Below are positions 31,567 through 37,343 of a stretch of DNA of 37,343 nucleotides, piece by piece (position 1 is the first letter of the stretch; each line of letters starts with the position of its first letter). The translations under genes and the position numbers were made by a program. The stretch comes from Runella sp. Lineage in GTDB: Bacteria; Bacteroidota; Bacteroidia; Cytophagales; Spirosomataceae. The notes beneath the pieces are model-generated. The model made no database searches. It saw only the letters and a program-made list of their open reading frames with translations, and was not told the DNA's origin. Where the stretch lies: contig NZ_JAIXST010000114.1 of the NCBI RefSeq assembly GCF_027484545.1, positions 1-37,343 on the forward strand, given 5' to 3'.

Positions 31567-32351
31567 TTATCGGAATTATTCCCGCTCGCTACGCCTCCAC
31601 GCGTTTTCCCGGCAAACCACTCATTGATATTCAAGGCAAAAGCATGATTCAGCGCGTGTATGAGCAGGCGTCGCAGGCAAAATGCCTGTCTGATGTCATC
31701 GTGGCCACTGATGATGAGCGCATTCTCGAACATGTTCAATCCTTTGGTGGCAAAGCTGTATTGACCCACCCTGACCATCCAAGCGGAACGGATCGGTGTT
31801 GGGAAGCAGTTCAAGCCCGCGCGGCGTACCGTCCCTGGCCCCCAATGGGGGAACAAATAATTCCCCCATTGGGGGCCAGGGGGCTGTACATCATAAACAT
31901 CCAAGGTGATGAGCCCTTTGTGGCGCCAGAGCAAATTGATGAATTGGGCGCGGTGTTGGATGGGAGTGTGGAATTGGCTTCGCAGATGATTCCTGTCAGT
32001 GACCATGAAGTGCTGTTTGATGTTGGGGAAGCCAAAGTGATTGTAAACCAAGATTTTGAAGCCATTTATTTTAGCCGTCAGGTGTTACCTTTTTTGAAAG
32101 GTGTAGACCCGAAAGAATGGCACAAACACCATACCTATTACCGTCAGGTCGGAATGTATGCGTACCGGTCCGATATTTTAGAGAAAATCACGCAACTGCC
32201 CGTTTCAGATTTGGAAAAGGCTGAATCGTTGGAACAATTGCGTTGGTTACAAAATGGCTACAAAATCAAAATGGGGCTCACTTCTTACGAAAGTCACTGT
32301 ATTGATACCCCCGAAGACGTAGAAAAAGTGTTGCGCCTAATGAACAGTTAG
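31563..32351 (+). CDS. kdsB: 3-deoxy-manno-octulosonate cytidylyltransferase with palindromic insert
   Basis: Activates Kdo with CTP to CMP-Kdo for lipopolysaccharide inner core synthesis; cytoplasmic. 262 residues, slightly long for the family (about 245-255). Motifs: IIPARYASTRFPGKPL at the N-terminus, VATDDERI, HPSGTDRCWEAV, INIQGDEPF (metal and nucleotide binding), and GMYAYRSDIL. Between WEAVQ and YIINIQGDEP there are about 18 extra residues (RPWPPMGEQIIPPLGARG, about 90-108) encoded by a perfect palindrome. Starts within the DUF5615 stop; corA begins 3 nt after its stop. Enzyme identity is firm; effect of the insert on activity is unknown. Confidence 0.96.
   Translation: MIIGIIPARYASTRFPGKPLIDIQGKSMIQRVYEQASQAKCLSDVIVATDDERILEHVQSFGGKAVLTHPDHPSGTDRCWEAVQARAAYRPWPPMGEQIIPPLGARGLYIINIQGDEPFVAPEQIDELGAVLDGSVELASQMIPVSDHEVLFDVGEAKVIVNQDFEAIYFSRQVLPFLKGVDPKEWHKHHTYYRQVGMYAYRSDILEKITQLPVSDLEKAESLEQLRWLQNGYKIKMGLTSYESHCIDTPEDVEKVLRLMNS
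31833..31881. repeat. Perfect C/G-rich palindrome inside kdsB
   Basis: The left arm at 31834-31853 (CCTGGCCCCCAATGGGGGAA) is exactly complementary to 31861-31880, loop CAAATAA, extended by a C-G pair at 31833/31881. Each arm itself contains CCCCCAAT/ATTGGGGG-type symmetry, the core shared with the leuS element. It is translated in frame in a surface-loop position of the enzyme. Confidence 0.85.
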
Positions 32352-32354
32352 ACC

Positions 32355-33488
32355 ATGTCAAAAATAAAATCGGACCCGCGGCGGCGGACCGCTCGAATAT
32401 CAAAAATCGGCAATCACATGACTCCACCCCCTTCATCGAACTCTTCTACTTTTGGCCTTTCGCCCGGTACGTTGGTGTATGTAGGCCCGGAAGTTGCCAA
32501 AGACACCACGATTAAACTCGTCGAATACAACGAGGAGTACCATGAGCAACGTACCATTAAAAACCTCAAAGATTGTCAAATTTCGGGCGAAAAGCCCTAC
32601 ATCAGTTGGTTGGATATAGACGGTATACATGAGTCAGAGGTAATTGAGGCAGTAGGAAAACTTCATAACATCCATCTCTTGATTTTGGAGGACGTCATGA
32701 ATACCAAACAAAAGCCCAAAATTGAGTTTTATGGCGATAGTTACGCGTATATTTCTCTAAAAATGCTGTATTGGCAGGACGAAGCAGGAGAAATTAATGC
32801 CGAGCACATCAGTTTTTTATTAGGAGCCAACTACGTAATTTCTTTTCAAGAAAAACGGACGGGCGATGTTTTTAGGCCGGTTTTAGACCGCATTAAAGCT
32901 TCAGTGGGCAAAACCCGACGCAATGGCGCTGATTATCTGCTGTTTTCGTTGATAGATTTGATTGTGGACAATTACCTCGAAATCTTAGAAAGGATGAGCG
33001 AGAAATTGGAAGAACTCGAAGGGCTTATTTTGGCAGGAAAGCACAGAGACCCCATTGGCCAACTGTATAATCTCAAACGTCAACTTACTCTGATGCGCAA
33101 GTACGTATGGCCACTGCGGGATATGCTGAGTCATGGGTTGCGCGAAAACTCTAAACTCATCAGTAAGAGCACTTTTCCGTATTTTCGAGATGTTCACGAC
33201 CACGTCACACATGTTATTGATTCCATTGATTCTAACCGAGAATTATTGACGGGTTTGATTGATATTCATTATTCTACGCTGAGTTCGCGCATGAACAGTG
33301 TCATGAAAACCCTCACGATTTACTCGGCCGTCTTCATGCCTTTGACGTTTATTGTAGGAATTTATGGTATGAACTTCGATAATATGCCTGAGTTGAGGAA
33401 TCCTAACGGCTATTTTTATACCATTGGTGGGATGGTTGCGTTGGCAGTGGGGCTCTTGATTTATTTTAGGCGAAGGGGCTGGATGTAA
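32355..33488 (+). CDS. corA: CorA-family magnesium/cobalt transporter
   Basis: 377 residues. A large cytoplasmic N-terminal domain (SWLDIDGIHESEVIEAVGKL, then helical region), and two C-terminal membrane helices (SAVFMPLTFIVGIYGMNF and FYTIGGMVALAVGLLIYF) separated by the periplasmic loop. The signature GMN is at residues 338-340 (YGMNF). Imports Mg2+ (or Co2+/Ni2+) as a pentamer in the inner membrane. Start is either 32355, 3 nt after kdsB and giving an Arg-rich extension, or ATG 32418 (MTPPPSS); the extension contains a fragment resembling the 7-mer repeat (AAAAATC, GGCAATC). Co-transcription with kdsB is likely. Confidence 0.95.
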   Translation: MSKIKSDPRRRTARISKIGNHMTPPPSSNSSTFGLSPGTLVYVGPEVAKDTTIKLVEYNEEYHEQRTIKNLKDCQISGEKPYISWLDIDGIHESEVIEAVGKLHNIHLLILEDVMNTKQKPKIEFYGDSYAYISLKMLYWQDEAGEINAEHISFLLGANYVISFQEKRTGDVFRPVLDRIKASVGKTRRNGADYLLFSLIDLIVDNYLEILERMSEKLEELEGLILAGKHRDPIGQLYNLKRQLTLMRKYVWPLRDMLSHGLRENSKLISKSTFPYFRDVHDHVTHVIDSIDSNRELLTGLIDIHYSTLSSRMNSVMKTLTIYSAVFMPLTFIVGIYGMNFDNMPELRNPNGYFYTIGGMVALAVGLLIYFRRRGWM

Positions 33489-33505
33489 AGGCCAAAATCA
33501 CTTGT

Positions 33506-33529
33506 GTTGAGCGAGGAAACTCACGCAAC
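33506..33529. terminator. Possible hairpin after corA
   Basis: GTTGAGCGAG (33506-33515) pairs with CTCACGCAAC (33520-33529) at 8 of 10 positions around a GAAA tetraloop, between the convergent stops of corA and the small membrane-protein gene. No T-run follows directly, so terminator function is uncertain. Confidence 0.3.
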
Positions 33530-33536
33530 CGATAAA

Positions 33537-33941
33537 TCACTTAACGGGCTTTTTATTTAAAACCAAAATAAGGCTGAAAACAGCAAGCAGGAGGGTTATC
33601 GGAGTAAAAATTATTTTTTCTAAAGAATTGGCAGACAGTAGATTGCCCACTGTATTTAAGAGGAAAACAATGACCATCACCCAAAGAATCCCATTCGCGA
33701 TTTTTTCGGGCAATCGTACTTTGAAGAACCCTGATTTGAGCAGTACCACCAATAGAAAAAAGGCATTGACCACGATAGAAACGGTTTCAAAAACAATCAT
33801 TTGACTTTGACTGTTTATGCGCCTGCCCCACACCATTGAATACGGAATGATTCCGGTCAGTATCAATAGATGAAAAATAAGGGTGAGTGAAAAAATACTT
33901 ATCAGACCGATTTTTGCAATTCTTCCTGCCGTTACGTTCAT
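33537..33941 (-). CDS. Small four-helix membrane protein, unknown
   Basis: 134 residues, about four predicted membrane helices (IGLISIFSLTLIFHLLILTGIIPY, IVFETVSIVVNAFFLLVVLL, IANGILWVMVIVFLLNTVGNLL, IIFTPITLLLAVFSLILVL), short basic tail NKKPVK. No catalytic motif. The family is not recognised beyond a general small integral membrane protein. It has its own consensus promoter on the minus strand and stands alone between corA (convergent) and the HAD gene (divergent). Confidence 0.75.
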   Translation of the reverse strand: MNVTAGRIAKIGLISIFSLTLIFHLLILTGIIPYSMVWGRRINSQSQMIVFETVSIVVNAFFLLVVLLKSGFFKVRLPEKIANGILWVMVIVFLLNTVGNLLSANSLEKIIFTPITLLLAVFSLILVLNKKPVK

Positions 33942-33992
33942 AGTTATTTCCGGTTAACTTACTGTCGTTTGATTATCGTTGCATCAAAGGCT

Positions 33993-34022
33993 CAAAAATA
34001 GTCTTTTTCAAATGAGTAGCAA
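33993..34022 (-). promoter_or_regulatory. Predicted promoter of the small membrane-protein gene
   Basis: On the minus strand: TTG (34022-34020), a 19-nt spacer, then TATTTTTG (34000-33993), an exact -7 match. It lies about 50 nt upstream of the ATG at 33941. The rest of the 237-nt divergent gap (33942-34178) holds no further gene that I can support. Confidence 0.6.
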
Positions 34023-34178
34023 GAAGGGGTGTGAATGTCTTCTGCCCAATATAAGTTTGTTTTGAATAACACCTTGATCATTATGGAAACTATTGACTAA
34101 AAACCGGTACATATTCAATAAAAATACGTTCATACCGAGGAAATTGTGCATTTTTGAAAAAACCCATTCGCAGGAGAA

Positions 34179-34991
34179 ATGAAAGATATTAAGTTAGTAG
34201 TAACCGATATGGACGGTACGTTGCTGAATTCAAAGGGGGAATTAAGTGATTTGTTTTACCCCGTTTTTGCCAAATTGAAAGTCGATGGAATTCGTTTTGC
34301 AGCAGCAAGCGGTCGTCAATTTTTTAATCTTGAAAAACGATTTGAAACACTCAAAGACGACGTCATTTTTGTGGCTGAAAATGGGAGTTATGTCATGTAT
34401 CAAAACCAAGAATTGTACCTTCAGCCACTTGAAAACGAAATTGCCAAAACACTCATTCAAACTGCCCGTCAAATTCCGAATGCCTACGCTATTTTTTGCG
34501 GCAAGAAAAAGGCATACGTCGAAAGTGATAAACCTGAATTTTGGGCTCAGTTTACCAAGTATTTTGAACGCTTTGAACGCGTGGATGATTTATTGGAAAT
34601 AACCGATGATGAATGTTTAAAAATAAGTATATGTGATTTAGAGGGCTCTGCTACAAATAGTTATCCTCATTTTAAAGTGTGGGAAGAGCAGATACAGGTC
34701 AAAGTGTCGGCGGGAATATGGCTGGATATGTCGCACAAGTTAGCCAATAAAGGAAAAGCCTTGGCAGTGCTTCAACAAAAGTACGGCATCTCGCCCGAAC
34801 AAACGATGGTGTTTGGCGACTACCTCAATGATTTGGAAATGATGGGGCAAGCTTACTATTCGTACGCCATGGAAAATGCCCACGCCGACATCAAAAAAGC
34901 GGCTCGTTTTAAGGCAAAGTCAAATGATGAAAATGGAGTAATTGAGGTACTGAATGAATTGCTAAGTGGTATGGATTTAAAACAAGGGTAA
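34179..34991 (+). CDS. Cof-type HAD-IIB phosphatase
   Basis: 270 residues, the usual size for Cof-like sugar-phosphate/cofactor phosphatases. HAD motif I is VTDMDGTLLNS (nucleophile Asp at about residue 10, general acid Asp12), motif II SGRQF, an internal C2B cap (about 85-190), and motif III/IV Lys followed by VFGDYLNDLEMM (two Mg2+-binding Asp). Cytoplasmic. Substrates of this group are broad (sugar phosphates, PLP, FMN), so none is assigned. A GGAG sequence lies just upstream of ATG 34179, with a weak -7 (CATTTTTG, 34149-34156). Its 3' end overlaps the last 15 nt of the FkbM pseudogene on the other strand. Confidence 0.93.
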   Translation: MKDIKLVVTDMDGTLLNSKGELSDLFYPVFAKLKVDGIRFAAASGRQFFNLEKRFETLKDDVIFVAENGSYVMYQNQELYLQPLENEIAKTLIQTARQIPNAYAIFCGKKKAYVESDKPEFWAQFTKYFERFERVDDLLEITDDECLKISICDLEGSATNSYPHFKVWEEQIQVKVSAGIWLDMSHKLANKGKALAVLQQKYGISPEQTMVFGDYLNDLEMMGQAYYSYAMENAHADIKKAARFKAKSNDENGVIEVLNELLSGMDLKQG

Positions 34992-35720
34992 TTCTTTTTT
35001 GAGATCAATCGTGTCTCTTTTTTTTCTGCAAAGTTTGAACCCATTCTTTTTCATAAGTTGAATCGCCTTTTTATAATCGGAGTCGGACAAATGAATGTGT
35101 TCAAACATGACCAACTCCACATCCAAGTTGGCAAACGGTATCATTTTTAAGATTTCAAAATCGTAACCCTCTGTATCAATGTGAATTAAATCAACTTTAG
35201 GTAACGAATGTTTTTGCAATAAATCGTCAAAAGTGATGGAGTTAACAGTGTCTTCCACCAATAAATCGTCAAAAGAAGGGATGCTTACGCGGTGTTTCAT
35301 CACCACTTCTTTGTTGAACGAACCTAATTGTTCATACCATCTCGGCAGGTTAGGTAAATCACTTCTTTCCAATCTGTAAAATTTCAGTTGTCCTCTTTCG
35401 TGGGCTATGGCGCTGTTTTCAAAGAGGAGTTTCTCCTTATTTTCCGCGTAGTTTTTTTCAATTCTTCAAATAAATAGGGGATAGGCTCTATCAAAATTCC
35501 TCGCCATTTTTTGGTTAAAATATACTCATAAAGCGGGTCGCCGTGCTTGCCGTTGTTGGAGCCGATCTGAATGAAGGTGACGTTGTTTTTATAGGTACTA
35601 TACTTCTGAATAATGTCTTCATTACAAACTTTGGATGTCAGTAACGATAATGATAGACTTGTTACAAGGCTTTGTATATCAGCGCTTGAGAACTGAATAG
35701 TTTCTTTAAAAAGATTTCAT
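34977..35720 (-). pseudogene. FkbM-family methyltransferase, broken by frameshifts
   Basis: A SAM-dependent O-methyltransferase gene in three frames. The C-terminal 131 residues (34977-35372) are open, with the FkbM signature VDLIHIDTEGYDFEILKMIP. This frame continues upstream through YAENKEKLLFENSAIAHERG to a run of seven A (minus strand; 35452-35458); beyond it a different frame carries the SAM-binding segment FIQIGSNNGKHGDPLYEYIL and IEPIPYLFEELKK. One extra A in the run would join them as ELKKNYAENK. Near the 5' end, ATG 35720 (MKSF) connects to the body only if one base is removed from the T5 run (35708-35712). Two homopolymer changes point to a pseudogene, or to assembly or sequencing error. 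FkbM enzymes usually act on polysaccharide or glycolipid sugars. Confidence 0.8.
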
Positions 35721-35788
35721 GCAATCATTGAATGAGGGTGAAAACTCGTTCGGTTGTAACGGTGCAGCGTTTAACTGCAGCTTATTCA

Positions 35789-37153
35789 TTATTGAGCAAA
35801 TTCCCGTTTTAAATAAATTGTTTTGGCCTCTTCGAGCAAATTGAAAATCTTAGTGCGCTCGGTGGTGAGGCTTTCCATAAGCGTTGGTTTTTGACGGAAG
35901 AGGCGAAGGGCTTGCCACAAATGGCTCAGGCGAGTGACTTTGTCCCAGTACCACAGCACAAAATACCCGGTTAACGGAAGCGAAACGGCAAAAGCGAGTG
36001 TCAACCACGAGTTTTGGAAAGCGGTTTGCATGGCCCAAATATCCAATCCATAAAACACAGGGAAAGCAATAATCCCCACCGTCATCATGATAGGAGCACG
36101 ATACGTCACATCGGATGAAATAAGGTTGGCTATTTTTGAGGGTGAAATGTAGGGAACATAATTGGTAAATAATCCCCAGGTATAAAAGGGGAAGCCAACG
36201 ATTAACTTCAATAGAGTGGTTCCCAAATGACTGTATAATCGCCGGGTTTGAGTAAAAATTTCGTCGGAAAGGTGTAGTTTTTGCAGGTTTTCGAGGTAAT
36301 TGGTCATTTTAACCTGCAACGATTTCAATTGTTCCGGATGATGTTTCTCAAAATACCGTACGGCCGATACCAACTGTTTTATCAATTCATATTCGTCTTT
36401 TTTGACATTATCGTTCAGGTGTAAATCGTCAAAAAGTTGGTTTTTATAAAGTGTCTCCACTTGTCGTACCAATGTGTCTTCTTCTTCATCTTCGGTAATA
36501 ATGACCGTTTCGGCCAACCGTTGCTGAATTAATTGAGTCAGTTCTTCGACGGTCTCAAACGAATCGGAATTGTATTTTTCTTTGAAATCGCTTACTGAAA
36601 TCGGCTCGCCTACGTTGACAAATACTTCACTCCGGAAGTGCGTTGGGTCCGAATAGTTGAGGCCAATCGGCAAAATTGTAATCCCCAATTGAAAATTGTT
36701 CTCGTATTCGGCTCCTAAGGCAATACGCGCTGTGCCCGTTTTAATGCCACGCAGTCGACGTTCGATTTCACTGGTACCCTCGGGAAAAATCAAGATGCTG
36801 CCTTTGGCTTTCAGGTAGTCGTAGCACCTTTTAAAGGTCATTTTATTCAATTCGGCAGGAGAGAGAGGAACGTCGGAGGTGTCTTTTTGGCGGTAGACGG
36901 GAATGACGTGAAAAAACTTAAAAAATGGCCGGGTAAACTTAGTAAAAATGCTTCCGTTGGCAATAAATGCAAGGCGCTGCGGCATCAGTGTGGCCGCAAT
37001 CAACGGATCCATGAACGTGTTGGGATGGTTGGAAACCAAGAGCAAGGGACCTTTGGTATTGCGTAATTTTTCACGACCGTGGACCTCAAATCGCCGAAAA
37101 AATACGCGAAGCGCCACCTTAAGAATAAACTTGAGAAATGAGTAGAGCAACAT
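35789..37153 (-). CDS. PlsC-family glycerolipid acyltransferase
   Basis: 454 residues from ATG 37153 (GTG 37180 would add nine). The N-terminal half is a PlsC/LPLAT domain: membrane-proximal start MLLYSFLKFILKVALRVFF, motif I SNHPNTFMDP (His43 and Asp49, spaced HX5D rather than the usual HX4D), motif III IFPEGTSE (Glu125-Gly126) and a VIPVYRQ segment. The C-terminal half (about 290-454) is helical with two to three membrane segments (IVGFPFYTWGLF, IMMTVGIIAFPVFYGL, LTLAFAVSLPLTGYFVLWYW). Acylates a glycerol-3-phosphate or lysophosphatidate-type acceptor at the inner membrane; exact step not determinable. Much longer than plain PlsC (about 240 residues), matching a larger Bacteroidota subfamily. 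Monocistronic. Confidence 0.9.
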   Translation of the reverse strand: MLLYSFLKFILKVALRVFFRRFEVHGREKLRNTKGPLLLVSNHPNTFMDPLIAATLMPQRLAFIANGSIFTKFTRPFFKFFHVIPVYRQKDTSDVPLSPAELNKMTFKRCYDYLKAKGSILIFPEGTSEIERRLRGIKTGTARIALGAEYENNFQLGITILPIGLNYSDPTHFRSEVFVNVGEPISVSDFKEKYNSDSFETVEELTQLIQQRLAETVIITEDEEEDTLVRQVETLYKNQLFDDLHLNDNVKKDEYELIKQLVSAVRYFEKHHPEQLKSLQVKMTNYLENLQKLHLSDEIFTQTRRLYSHLGTTLLKLIVGFPFYTWGLFTNYVPYISPSKIANLISSDVTYRAPIMMTVGIIAFPVFYGLDIWAMQTAFQNSWLTLAFAVSLPLTGYFVLWYWDKVTRLSHLWQALRLFRQKPTLMESLTTERTKIFNLLEEAKTIYLKREFAQ

Positions 37154-37172
37154 AACGGGTAAGGGAGTCAGA

Positions 37173-37206
37173 TTTGGCACAAATTAAGGATTTTCGCTTA
37201 ACTTTG
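37173..37206 (+). promoter_or_regulatory. Possible promoter of the gene running off the right end
   Basis: TTTG (37173-37176), a 22-nt spacer, and TAACTTTG (37199-37206), an exact -7 match. Direction is towards the partial gene at 37308, giving a leader of about 95 nt. The spacer is slightly long. Confidence 0.4.
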
Positions 37207-37307
37207 TAAAAACTCCTTATTTTATCAGGTTGAACGCACCTAATAATCTTAATTTAGGGCATAGGTCAAAAATAGCCATATAATTGTTGTTGGTTGTATT
37301 TTTGAGG

Positions 37308-37343
37308 ATGGAATGGAAAAAAATATTTGACGAAGTGCCTGAT
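37308..37343 (+). CDS. Start of an unidentified gene (partial)
   Basis: ATG 37308 opens a frame of 12 codons (MEWKKIFDEVPD) to the window edge, with a plausible promoter about 100 nt upstream and no competing frame. Too short to identify. The overlapping ATG at 37313 stops after five codons. Confidence 0.45.
   Translation, partial: MEWKKIFDEVPD

Noticed and set aside
37297-37304. TATTTTTG as the promoter of the right-end gene
   Set aside because: Only 3 nt from the ATG and without a -33 element, so the upstream TAACTTTG at 37199-37206 fits better.
1-37343. tRNA, rRNA and riboswitch genes
   Set aside because: Intergenic regions are short; I saw no tRNA-like cloverleaf, rRNA segment or known riboswitch core.

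Overview
The window looks like a chromosomal segment of a Bacteroidota bacterium, most likely the order Cytophagales (Spirosoma/Runella/Dyadobacter-type; this placement is inference). The evidence is a type IX secretion C-terminal sorting domain, a carboxypeptidase-regulatory-domain TonB receptor, a DUF1080 protein, a MurA with Asp in place of the catalytic Cys, promoters of the TTTG-N19-21-TAnnTTTG type, and mostly weak Shine-Dalgarno sequences. It mixes housekeeping genes (sucC, murA, leuS, kdsB, corA, plsC-like) with accessory genes.

Left part (1-16.4 kb). The left edge is the tail of an IS5-type transposase, joined directly to a secreted GH13 alpha-amylase-like gene that has lost its start and most of its signal peptide. 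A leftward three-gene operon follows (unknown protein, MerR regulator, unknown exported protein), then a TonB-dependent receptor. The receptor converges on sucC across a strong hairpin terminator. A DUF1361 membrane protein, murA, a histidine-phosphatase lipoprotein and a small carbohydrate cluster (DUF1080 protein, MFS transporter, GH101-like glycosidase) follow on the plus strand. The glycosidase has an in-frame stop codon 52 codons before its apparent natural end.

Middle (16.5-31.6 kb). This is the most unusual part: four large nucleic-acid-motor genes within about 14.5 kb. They are a SWIM-zinc-finger/SNF2 fusion, then (after leuS on the opposite strand) an SF1 UvrD-like helicase with a RelE-like N-terminus and an ankyrin-like C-terminal part, a second SNF2 ATPase, and a protein resembling XPB/Helicase_C_3 accessory domains. 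The last three are co-directional with short gaps and start from a near-consensus promoter. A DUF433/DUF5615 toxin-antitoxin-like pair follows, overlapping the start of kdsB by ATGA; corA begins 3 nt after kdsB. The run from 23.3 to 33.5 kb could therefore be one transcription unit. The helicase set is a candidate undescribed DNA-processing or defence system; no function is proven by the sequence.

Repeats. Two kinds of short palindromic repeat have entered coding DNA in frame. A C/G-rich palindrome lies in both leuS and kdsB, and a 7-mer-periodic hairpin lies in leuS. Related 7/8-mer arrays sit on both sides of the UvrD-like gene. A tiny CCGC-N4-GCGG hairpin occurs in the transposase tail and upstream of the MerR operon.

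Right part (33.5-37.3 kb). A small membrane protein, a Cof-type HAD phosphatase, an FkbM methyltransferase gene broken by homopolymer frameshifts, a PlsC-family acyltransferase, and the first codons of a gene that runs off the end.
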